Assembly (NCBI GenBank): GCA_004356265.1
Contig: SMXK01000204.1
Coordinates: forward strand, 1 to 13,661
Length of the DNA: 13,661 bases
Direction of reading: 5' to 3'
From: Bacteroidota bacterium
GTDB lineage: Bacteria > Bacteroidota > Rhodothermia > Rhodothermales > UBA10348
Below are positions 8,139-13,661 of the stretch, piece after piece (position 1 is the first letter of the stretch; every line of letters begins with the position of its first letter). Both the position numbers and the translations under genes were made by a program. The notes beneath the pieces are model-generated. The model was not told where the DNA came from. It searched no databases and saw nothing but the letters and a program-made list of their open reading frames with translations.

Positions 8139-8603
8139 TCATAAATCGAGTGGGGCAGTCATGCCGCCAATGATCTGCCACTTGCCGGCCTCTTTGGTCC
8201 AATAGTGGGTAACGCGCCACCAATCACCATCGCCTTTACCTCGACCGGATCCACGGTACCCGGAAATTGAATAATAGGTGACCGCGTAGTCTCCGAAGCG
8301 TTCCACCCCCTCATTCTCGTAATTGACAGTCGTCCAACCGTCGATTATTCCGCGCCGGAAAAACTCGCGGATGCCTTGTTTATTGATCGGGTTTTTATAT
8401 CCGCCTGGCCACCCGAGATAGTTCTCGTGCCAGAGTTCCATGTATCCATCCAGGTCGTTCAGGTCATTCCAGAATGATTGATAGGATTGTTCCATTGCCC
8501 AAACCTCACGCTCTGCAGCCGTCATGTTCTGAGCTACAACATCGGAGGAGCCTATCAATAGAAGGAGGAGAAACTGAACCGCACGTACGAGGCGAAACAT
8601 CAT
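8139..8603 (-). CDS. Secreted SnoaL/DUF4440-like (NTF2-fold) protein
   Basis: This 154-aa protein begins with MMFRLVRAVQ, a leucine-rich core and VVAQ, a signal peptide likely cleaved near residue 24. The mature part has the pattern of NTF2-like SnoaL/DUF4440 proteins: an early helix (MTAAEREVWAMEQSYQSFWN), a WHENYLGWPGG segment (58-68), then strands with YAVTYYSISGYRG and the closing HYWTKEAGKWQIIGG. Such proteins range from small-molecule binders to enzymes such as polyketide cyclases; function cannot be assigned. The ATG lies 40 nt after the ribH stop on the same strand, so it may be the last gene of the rib transcript, although export from the cytoplasm argues against a direct biosynthetic role. 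It ends 8 nt from the clpP stop. Confidence 0.75.
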   Translation of the reverse strand: MMFRLVRAVQFLLLLLIGSSDVVAQNMTAAEREVWAMEQSYQSFWNDLNDLDGYMELWHENYLGWPGGYKNPINKQGIREFFRRGIIDGWTTVNYENEGVERFGDYAVTYYSISGYRGSGRGKGDGDWWRVTHYWTKEAGKWQIIGGMTAPLDL

Positions 8604-8643
8604 CGAAATAAAGGGTAAGGGGGATTTTGAGATCGGCGTCGGG

Positions 8644-9111
8644 TTATGGAAGAATACGCATCAAGTTGGCCATTTCGATGGCGGCGAGCGCAGCTTCAAC
8701 GCCTTTGTTGCCGGCTTTTGAGCCGGACCGCTCAATGGCCTGTTCTGTTGTATCGCACGTAAGTACGCCGAACGACGCTGGAATACCGGTCAAAACGCCT
8801 ACCTGTGAAATGCCCCTGGCGGCCTCGCCCGCGACATACTCGAAATGCGGAGTTGCGCCTCTGATTACTGCACCGAGACAAACGACCGCATCATAATTTC
8901 CAGAGTCTGCCATCTTGCGAGCTGCCATCGGAAGTTCAAAGCAACCGGGTACAAACGCGAGATCGATCGCTTTGTCAGAAACACCGTGCCGAATAAGTGT
9001 ATCTCGCGCTCCTTCGATGAGTTTATTGACCATCAGGTCATTCCAACGTGACGCTACAATAGCGATTTTCAAATCGGTGCCAATCAAGTTGGCTGAGTAT
9101 TCTTTGCCCAT
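8644..9111 (-). CDS. ribH: 6,7-dimethyl-8-ribityllumazine synthase
   Basis: RibH condenses 5-amino-6-ribitylaminouracil with 3,4-dihydroxy-2-butanone 4-phosphate to form lumazine, the penultimate step of riboflavin synthesis. Family motifs are in order: ASRWN (20-24, the aromatic residue stacks on the pyrimidine), PGCFELP (55-61), GAVIRGATPHFEYVA (80-94, with catalytic His89), GVLTCDTTEQAIERSG and NKGVEAALAAIEM. The 155-aa length is typical of the icosahedral enzyme. It is the fourth gene of the rib operon, 78 nt after ribBA, separated by a repeat and hairpin. No Shine-Dalgarno sequence precedes the ATG. Confidence 0.96.
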   Translation of the reverse strand: MGKEYSANLIGTDLKIAIVASRWNDLMVNKLIEGARDTLIRHGVSDKAIDLAFVPGCFELPMAARKMADSGNYDAVVCLGAVIRGATPHFEYVAGEAARGISQVGVLTGIPASFGVLTCDTTEQAIERSGSKAGNKGVEAALAAIEMANLMRILP

Positions 9112-9135
9112 GCTGGTGAGTGTCTTTATGGTGCT

Positions 9136-9189
9136 GTATCGTTACAAAGCGGTATCGTTACAAAGCGATACCGTTACAAAGCTATCGTG
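9136..9189. repeat. 16-nt tandem repeat forming a hairpin between ribBA and ribH
   Basis: Two identical units GTATCGTTACAAAGCG (9136-9151 and 9152-9167) are followed by a variant, ATACCGTTACAAAGC (9168-9182), and a decayed copy running into the ribBA stop. The variant unit creates a perfect 8-bp inverted repeat: CGGTATCG (9150-9157) and CGATACCG (9166-9173) around an 8-nt loop. In the minus-strand transcript this would be an intercistronic stem-loop. It could affect mRNA stability or coupling between ribBA and ribH. It fills most of the 78-nt gap. Confidence 0.8.
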
Positions 9190-10479
9190 CTACAGGGAGC
9201 TAAGACGATGGTCCAATTTGTCCCTTTTTGTACGCAGATAATCCTGATTTTCCGGATGTGCCGGCATCTCAAGCGAAACACGTTCGACAACTTGAATTCC
9301 GTTCGCTTCAAGGTCAGCAATCTTTCTGGGGTTATTGGTCATGAGTTTGATTTTACTTATTGATCGATCAGTCAATATCGCTGCTGCAATCGCGTAATCT
9401 CTTTGGTCTGCCTCATATCCGAGATCGATATTGGCTTCAACCGTATCCATTCCTTTGTCTTGCAACGAATATGCTTGGATTTTGTTGACCAATCCGATTC
9501 CTCGACCTTCCTGCCTCATATAGAGGAGTATGCCGGTGCCTTCACTGGCAATTTGGGCCATAGCTGAATCCAGCTGTTGACCACAATCACATCTCAACGA
9601 ACCGAGAACGTCTCCCGTCAAACACTCGGAGTGCAAGCGAACAAGCGTGGCTTCTTGAACCGGAGTCGATGTGGAATCAGGATTTGAATCCAATCCCATA
9701 CTCAAACTAAGATGTTCGTGTCCAGACTGATCTCGGTACGCTGTTACCGAAAAGACGCCATACCGAGTCGGTAGACGCGCGCTATCCGAGCGCACAACAA
9801 GGAGGGCACCGTCCTGAGCTCGATCTGCACCGGACAAATGCTTGTCTCCACTGCGAGTCCGGTACTCCACCAGTTCATCAATTGTGATCATGACAAGGTC
9901 ATTATGGGCTGCGAATTCGACAAGTTGGTCCCGCCTCGACATCGAACCATCATCGTTCATGATTTCGCAGATTACTGCCGCCGGCGCGAGGCCGGCCAGT
10001 TGCATCAAATCTATTCCTGCTTCTGTGTGGCCGCGGCGGACCAGTACGCCACCATCTTGCGCGCGAAGCGGAAAAATATGACCAGGCATGATAACATCGT
10101 CTGGCGTCGCCACTTCGTCAGCAAGAATTTTTATTGTCCGGGCTCTGTCTGCAGTAGATATTCCCGTCGTGACACCACTGGAAGCCTCAACGGAAATGGT
10201 AAAAGGGCTGTTGAACTTAGACTTATGGCCATTTCTTTGCACCATCATCGGAATTTTCAGTCGGTCAAGCGCCCTTCCGGTCATGGCTATGCAAACAAGG
10301 CCACGGGCGCGCTGAACCATAAAATTAACAGCGTCTGCGTCTGCGAATTCAGCCGCCTGGATGAGATCACCTTCGTTCTCTCTATCCATATCGTCCACAA
10401 CAATGATGGGCCGCCCGGATTTGAGTTGTTCGAGGGCTTCCGGGATCGAACTGTTGATATTTTTATTCTGTGTTATCAT
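9190..10479 (-). CDS. ribBA: Bifunctional DHBP synthase / GTP cyclohydrolase II
   Basis: This 429-aa fusion supplies both riboflavin precursors. The N-terminal half (about 8-205) is 3,4-dihydroxy-2-butanone 4-phosphate synthase, acting on ribulose 5-phosphate: VVDDMDRENEGDLI (27-40), RRGHTEAGIDL (148-158) and CEIMNDDGSM (171-180). The C-terminal half (about 210-425) is GTP cyclohydrolase II: zinc cysteines 286, 297 and 299 in SECLTGDVLGSLRCDCG, MRQEGRGIGL (321-330) and TNNPRKI (381-387). All key residues look intact. Its ATG directly abuts the ribE stop (TAAATG), so the two are probably translationally coupled. A purine-rich Shine-Dalgarno is absent. Confidence 0.97.
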   Translation of the reverse strand: MITQNKNINSSIPEALEQLKSGRPIIVVDDMDRENEGDLIQAAEFADADAVNFMVQRARGLVCIAMTGRALDRLKIPMMVQRNGHKSKFNSPFTISVEASSGVTTGISTADRARTIKILADEVATPDDVIMPGHIFPLRAQDGGVLVRRGHTEAGIDLMQLAGLAPAAVICEIMNDDGSMSRRDQLVEFAAHNDLVMITIDELVEYRTRSGDKHLSGADRAQDGALLVVRSDSARLPTRYGVFSVTAYRDQSGHEHLSLSMGLDSNPDSTSTPVQEATLVRLHSECLTGDVLGSLRCDCGQQLDSAMAQIASEGTGILLYMRQEGRGIGLVNKIQAYSLQDKGMDTVEANIDLGYEADQRDYAIAAAILTDRSISKIKLMTNNPRKIADLEANGIQVVERVSLEMPAHPENQDYLRTKRDKLDHRLSSL

Positions 10480-11124
10480 TTATTTATAGCCGTTATCAGC
10501 CATGAACGCGAGGCTCAATGTGCCCTTCTTTTTACTTCGGTGTGTAAGAATATTTTCTACATATTTTCCCAGAATATCCGTTTCAATATTTGCCCGATAT
10601 CCCACTCTCTGCTTTGCCAGCGTGATGTGGGTTTGAGTGTATTCTACCAGCATTACCGAAAACCAGTCTTCGCCTGTTTCAACAACTGTGAGGCTCACGC
10701 CATCAACAGTCACGAATCCTTTCGGCACGATGTATCGCATCAGATCCTGCTCCACTTTTAAATGCACCCACAGCGATGTACCGTCCGGCCGAAAGGTGGT
10801 CACGGTCCCTGTACCGTCGACGTGACCCTGAACGATATGCCCCCCCATCCTGCTGGTAGGCATAAGGGCGCGTTCCAGATTTACTTCCGTACCAATTGAG
10901 ACAGAACCCAGGTTGGTTCTGGATAAGGTCTCCGGGGCAAGTCCTGCAGAAAACTCGTCACCTGTCAGATCCGTCACCGTCAGGCACGTCCCGTTCACGC
11001 AAATACTATCCCCGAGAATAGTACCATCGGTCACCGTTCTTGATCGTATGGTCAAGTTTAATGCACCCCGTGACGACTCTACACGAGTGATTTTTCCAAC
11101 ATCTTCAACTATTCCCGTAAACAT
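10480..11124 (-). CDS. ribE: Riboflavin synthase alpha chain
   Basis: This enzyme dismutates two 6,7-dimethyl-8-ribityllumazine molecules to riboflavin and the pyrimidine precursor; it is called RibE in Bacillus and RibC in some E. coli literature. The 214-aa protein shows the expected two lumazine-binding barrels: MFTGIVE at the start, VNGTCLTV (43-50) and then the matching second-repeat block KGFVTVDGVSLTV (135-147). GGHIVQGHVDGTG (94-106) marks the junction. The gene starts 3 nt after the ribD stop (TAG TCA ATG) and its own stop abuts the ribBA start, so the three genes form one tightly packed unit. Confidence 0.96.
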   Translation of the reverse strand: MFTGIVEDVGKITRVESSRGALNLTIRSRTVTDGTILGDSICVNGTCLTVTDLTGDEFSAGLAPETLSRTNLGSVSIGTEVNLERALMPTSRMGGHIVQGHVDGTGTVTTFRPDGTSLWVHLKVEQDLMRYIVPKGFVTVDGVSLTVVETGEDWFSVMLVEYTQTHITLAKQRVGYRANIETDILGKYVENILTHRSKKKGTLSLAFMADNGYK

Positions 11125-11127
11125 TGA

Positions 11128-12300
11128 CTACGCCGTTTTGTAAATTTCTTTATTGCTCACCAGGCCACGAATTAACACGTCGACCCCTAATAATTCTGAT
11201 TCAATTCTATGGAGAGGCCCGGCGCTTGCGAGATCAGCGACGCCATTTCCGCCTACCGCTCCCGGTGCTCCTGTTCCGCCGATAATTCTTGGTGCAATGA
11301 ATGCCCATACCTCATCCACCAACCCTGCGTCAAAAAAACTACCGAGGACCGCTGGCCCACCTTCAACCATTATGCTGTGGAGTCCGATTTCGAACAGCTT
11401 GGTCAAACAAAATCGTATGTCCGGTCTCCCGTTGGCATCCTTCGGGCATTCTATAATTTTGACGCCGTTTATCTCGAGGGTGTTCTTCCACTTCGCGTCT
11501 GCTCGAGACGTCGTGAAAACAATCGTGTTCTCTGAATCGGAATCTGTGAATAGTGCCGACTGGACGGGCGAAATCCCGTTCTTATCCAACACGAGGCGTC
11601 GGGGCTGCGAACCGTCATAATGATCCATCCTGACGTTCAGGGATGGATTGTCGGCCACCACGGTGCCCGAACCCACAAGTATTCCATCAACAACTGCGCG
11701 GAGTTCATGTGCGCGTTTTCTGGCTGCATCACCCGTGATCCACTTACTTTCACCGGTGCTTGTCGCGACTCGACCGTCCAGACTGGCACCAAACTTGGCT
11801 ATCACCCACGGTCTCCCGGTACGCGCTGAATGCAGGAAAAATCTGTTGTCATATGCTGCATCCTCACTGCACACGCCCTCAATAACTTCGATTCCGGCTT
11901 TTTTCAAGTCTACAGAACCCCGTTCTACCCCATGCCCGGCTGGATCACCTACCGCAAAAACGACCCGACGAATCCCTGCAGTTTTTATAACATCTGTACA
12001 TGGAGGCGTTTTACCGAAATGATTGCAGGGTTCGAGTGAGACGTATAGCGTGCCACCTCGAGCATGTGATCCTGCATTTCCCAGAGCAACGACTTCGGCG
12101 TGGTCACAGCCCGCTTTCTGATGATACCCGTCACCTACGATCGAGCCATCGCGCACGACGACCGCCCCAACGATCGGGTTGGGCCCGGTTCGCCCGAACG
12201 CTTGCCGCGCAAGGGCGAGCGCGCGGTCCATGAAATACCGATCGGTTGAACCTGGGTCCGAGTTCTTTCCGGCATCGATATATTCCAATTCGCGAAGCAT
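11128..12300 (-). CDS. ribD: Bifunctional pyrimidine deaminase / reductase RibD
   Basis: RibD performs the second and third steps of the GTP branch: zinc-dependent deamination of the pyrimidine, then NADPH reduction of the ribosyl chain. Using the ATG at 12300 (390 aa), the deaminase has HAEV (His67, Glu69) and PCNHFGKTPPC (91-101, zinc Cys92 and Cys101). The reductase shows KFGASLDGRVAT (169-180), GILVGSGTV (206-214) and VEGGPAVLGSF (312-322). The start is uncertain. In-frame options upstream are ATG 12324 and TTG 12345; ATG 12231 lies closest to the usual family start. ATG 12300 was preferred because a purine-rich stretch (GGGAGATGAGAAG) precedes it. It is the first gene of the operon, under the FMN riboswitch. 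Confidence 0.94.
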   Translation of the reverse strand: MLRELEYIDAGKNSDPGSTDRYFMDRALALARQAFGRTGPNPIVGAVVVRDGSIVGDGYHQKAGCDHAEVVALGNAGSHARGGTLYVSLEPCNHFGKTPPCTDVIKTAGIRRVVFAVGDPAGHGVERGSVDLKKAGIEVIEGVCSEDAAYDNRFFLHSARTGRPWVIAKFGASLDGRVATSTGESKWITGDAARKRAHELRAVVDGILVGSGTVVADNPSLNVRMDHYDGSQPRRLVLDKNGISPVQSALFTDSDSENTIVFTTSRADAKWKNTLEINGVKIIECPKDANGRPDIRFCLTKLFEIGLHSIMVEGGPAVLGSFFDAGLVDEVWAFIAPRIIGGTGAPGAVGGNGVADLASAGPLHRIESELLGVDVLIRGLVSNKEIYKTA

Positions 12301-12503
12301 CAACTTCTCATCTCCCGCTTCCATATACAAAAAATGCTCTGTCAATGACGACGGAGCAGGAGGAGCATGAGTAATCTACAAGCCGTTGTGCGGCATTGTA
12401 CAACACTGCTTATCAGCAGATACTGACGGACACGGACCCATATTCGGTCAATCGAACCTGACAGATTCTAAATAACCAGTACGAGCACGTGAACGCGCGC
12501 TGA
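12301..12503 (-). promoter_or_regulatory. Candidate expression platform of the FMN riboswitch
   Basis: About 200 nt separate the aptamer from the chosen ribD start. No hairpin followed by a T-run was seen, which argues against a transcription terminator. On the minus strand, CTCCTGCT (12362 down to 12355) can pair with AGCGGGAG (12319 down to 12312), eight pairs including one G-U, covering the GGGAG that precedes ATG 12300. This would suit translational control. Smaller hairpins lie at 12406-12419 (CTGCT/AGCAG) and 12385-12404. The mechanism is inferred from pairing by eye. Confidence 0.35.
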
Positions 12504-12679
12504 ATCTTCTCCCATCCGGACTATACCGTCGGCCCCGGCCTCTCACCGGGTCAACCTGCCTCATTCGTCCGAAGACGTAACGCGAGCCAAGGTCACGGGC
12601 TCAATCCGGGTGTAATCGGATTTTACCGTCGGTCAGGAATTGGAGCCTGTAAATCAGCCCCTCACCTTACCCCGAAGAT
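12504..12679 (-). ncRNA. FMN riboswitch (RFN element)
   Basis: On the minus strand the element opens with ATCTTCGGGG and closes with GACGGTATAGTCCGGATGGG (12530 down to 12511) and GAGAAGAT, which match the conserved RFN core from memory. The P1 helix is exact: positions 12674-12679 pair with 12504-12509. Internal conserved pieces include GACCGACGGT, GAGCCCGTGA and GAGGCCGGGGCCGACGG. The region after the first AGGTG looks longer than in compact examples, suggesting an enlarged peripheral stem. It binds FMN and lowers expression of the downstream genes, here ribD-ribE-ribBA-ribH. At 176 nt it is within the usual range. Confidence 0.95.
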
Positions 12680-12689
12680 CATTATGTAG

Positions 12690-12709
12690 GGTGATTTACT
12701 GAAATCGCC
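12690..12709. repeat. Short inverted repeat beside the riboswitch
   Basis: GGTGATTT (12690-12697) and AAATCGCC (12702-12709) pair around ACTG, eight pairs including one G-T on the plus strand. It lies 10 nt upstream of the riboswitch, where the rib promoter must be, and between divergent genes. A CATAAT hexamer on the minus strand (12689-12684) resembles a -10 box but would start transcription inside P1 and has no convincing -35 partner. An operator role is only a possibility. Confidence 0.3.
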
Positions 12710-12839
12710 AGTGAAAGATTCCATGCGTAGATTTTTCATATGTAACCAACCGGGCTGGTTTCCCGTCCTATGGGAACGGCGATGTGATTATTACCGTCGC
12801 CTCTTTTCAAAATTTTGTAAGAATCAGAACAAGCAGAAA

Positions 12840-13220
12840 ATGAAACTTGGACTTCCGGTTATCGCGTTATTCCTGTTTACAGTTGTGAATTTGACGATTC
12901 CCCCAACGGGTCCCGGTGAATATGTTGGACATTGGATCGGCACTGCCGACGGCCAGGTCTCGTTTACGTTGGATATCGAGCTCGACGGTACGGATCTATC
13001 AGCCAAACTGAATGCCGCTGACATGGGCATGGTGAACTTAGAAGCCGACTGGGTAGAATTAAGCTCTGATCACTCAATTCAGCTATCGTTTGACATGCCG
13101 GATGAGACCACCCTGTTAATGAGGGGTGAACTGAATGATGAAGGAAGTCTTATCGGTACGTATGAGATGGGTGAACAGGCTGGTACCTTTATGGCTAACA
13201 AGAAAAAGACAAAGAAATAA
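12840..13220 (+). CDS. Small secreted beta-rich protein of unknown function
   Basis: The 126-aa protein starts at ATG 12840, preceded by the A-rich leader AACAAGCAGAAA. It has a signal peptide or N-terminal anchor (KLGLPVIALFLFTVVNLT). The rest alternates hydrophobic strands with GxWxG-type turns: GEYVGHWIGTADGQ (26-39), then LDIELDGTDLSAKLNA, LSFDM, MRGELNDEGSLIGTYEM, and a Lys-rich tail. This resembles, by memory only, the small beta domain that precedes some Bacteroidota serine hydrolases and also occurs alone. No catalytic residues are evident. It is divergent from the rib operon and 165 nt ahead of a permease gene; a functional link to either is not shown. An upstream GTG at 12711 would add a Cys/Arg/Trp-rich stretch that destroys the signal peptide. 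Confidence 0.72.
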   Translation: MKLGLPVIALFLFTVVNLTIPPTGPGEYVGHWIGTADGQVSFTLDIELDGTDLSAKLNAADMGMVNLEADWVELSSDHSIQLSFDMPDETTLLMRGELNDEGSLIGTYEMGEQAGTFMANKKKTKK

Positions 13221-13385
13221 TAGCTGGAACCGGCGATTGCGGGCCCGGCAAGATGACGGGCGCGATCGAACAGGACTGCGTTGTGACCTGAGCTGTTTGT
13301 AAAAGTATCTGTACCGTAACCACATCGGCTTCCGACACGCATACTGCACTACGACCATAACAATTCCCATTTGTGGTTCAGGCAT
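13221..13385 (+). other. Intergenic stretch before the permease gene
   Basis: This 165-nt gap has a weak GCCCG/CGGGC hairpin (13243-13247 with 13257-13261) but no T-run, so no terminator is called. No confident promoter for the downstream permease was found. Confidence 0.4.
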
Positions 13386-13661
13386 ATGATCATGCGCACG
13401 ATCAAATCTTCTTTCCGCAGCCTCTCCAGCCGCGCCGGGTTTTCAATACTCAACATGGGCGGTCTCGCCCTTGGCCTTGCGTGTTTCATCCTGATTGGCC
13501 TTTTCGTCCGTGACGAGCTCAGTTACGACCGATATCACGAAAAAGCGGATCAGATCCACAGACTTGGAGTCCACATCTTTCTCGATGGTATGGAGTCCAA
13601 CTTTGCCACCGTGGCCGCGCCTGTCAGCGCAGGTCTCGTCGATAACTACCCGGAAGTAACA
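13386..13661 (+). CDS. MacB/FtsX-type ABC permease, N-terminal part (runs off window)
   Basis: Ninety-two codons are present from ATG 13386 to the window edge without a stop; an alternative ATG lies two codons later. The sequence MIMRTIKSSFRSLSSRAGFS is a cytoplasmic amphipathic start. It is followed by the first membrane helix (about 20-44, ILNMGGLALGLACFILIGLF) and then VRDELSYDRYHEKADQIHRL, a block very characteristic of the MacB periplasmic core domain in Bacteroidota permeases. Full-length members are about 800 aa, with either four or eight further membrane helices. They act with a separate ATPase in export or mechanotransmission across the inner membrane. Neither the partner ATPase nor the substrate is visible here. 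Confidence 0.88.
   Translation, partial: MIMRTIKSSFRSLSSRAGFSILNMGGLALGLACFILIGLFVRDELSYDRYHEKADQIHRLGVHIFLDGMESNFATVAAPVSAGLVDNYPEVT

Noticed and set aside
9838..10761. Long plus-strand open frame of 307 codons opposite ribBA and ribE
   Set aside because: It is antisense to two unmistakable enzymes, is rich in His/Cys/Arg and resembles no protein; it is a mirror of the coding strand.
12342..12368. Minus-strand 8-codon leader ORF (MLLLLRRH) overlapping the TTG option of ribD
   Set aside because: Very short, no ribosome site, and its codons are just the pyrimidine-rich element; no evidence of translation.
12367..12426. Plus-strand 19-codon ORF behind a perfect AGGAGG, opposite the rib leader
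   Set aside because: Spacing is only 3 nt, the genome seems not to rely on such sites, and the AGGAGG is better explained as the complement of the CTCCTCCT element in the rib leader.
12711..12839. GTG start extending the small secreted protein by 43 residues
   Set aside because: The added part is Arg/Cys/Trp rich with no family resemblance, and it would move the signal peptide inside the protein; ATG 12840 has an A-rich leader.
1..13661. CRISPR array, insertion sequence, prophage or defence genes
   Set aside because: No transposase, integrase, regular spaced repeats or defence-type domains were found; the short repeats noted are two to four units and not spacer-separated.

Overview
The window reads as chromosomal DNA from a Gram-negative bacterium of the Bacteroidota/Rhodothermota/Balneolota neighbourhood; this is inferred from protein style, not proven. 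Pointers are the ABC-2 exporter pair, a secreted protease/propeller/outer-membrane-barrel protein ending in Phe, a ClpP with an extended N-terminus, and a partial FtsX/MacB-type permease of the kind abundant in Bacteroidota. Most starts also lack a Shine-Dalgarno sequence and have A/T-rich or neutral leaders. No insertion sequence, phage gene, CRISPR array, tRNA or rRNA was recognised.

Layout, left to right. (1) 66-2287, plus strand: an ATPase and permease of a NatA/NatB-type exporter, overlapping by ATGA. (2) 2399-5803, plus: a large secreted protein joining a HELVH metallopeptidase domain, a six-blade PD40/TolB-like propeller and a C-terminal Omp85/BamA-like outer-membrane barrel. (3) 5804-6039: a non-coding stretch with a 22-nt tandem repeat and two hairpins. 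(4) 6040-8130, plus: trigger factor (tig) and ClpP (clpP), a protein-quality-control pair; clpX does not follow. (5) 8139-12679, minus strand: a complete riboflavin operon, FMN riboswitch - ribD - ribE - ribBA - ribH, followed by a small secreted SnoaL-like protein that may be co-transcribed. (6) 12840-13220, plus: a small secreted beta-rich protein, divergent from the riboswitch. (7) 13386 to the window end, plus: the start of a MacB/FtsX-type permease.

The rib block is internally coherent. RibBA makes both precursors (from GTP and ribulose 5-phosphate), RibD deaminates and reduces the pyrimidine, RibH builds lumazine and RibE dismutates it to riboflavin. FMN feeds back through the riboswitch. 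The gene order is that of the Bacillus subtilis operon. RibF and the intermediate phosphatase are not here.

No wholly unknown multi-gene system is evident. The best candidates for a second look are the protease-propeller-barrel fusion beside an ABC exporter, the repeat-derived hairpin between ribBA and ribH, and the leader downstream of the FMN riboswitch, where a CTCCTGCT element can pair with purine-rich sequence at the ribD start.
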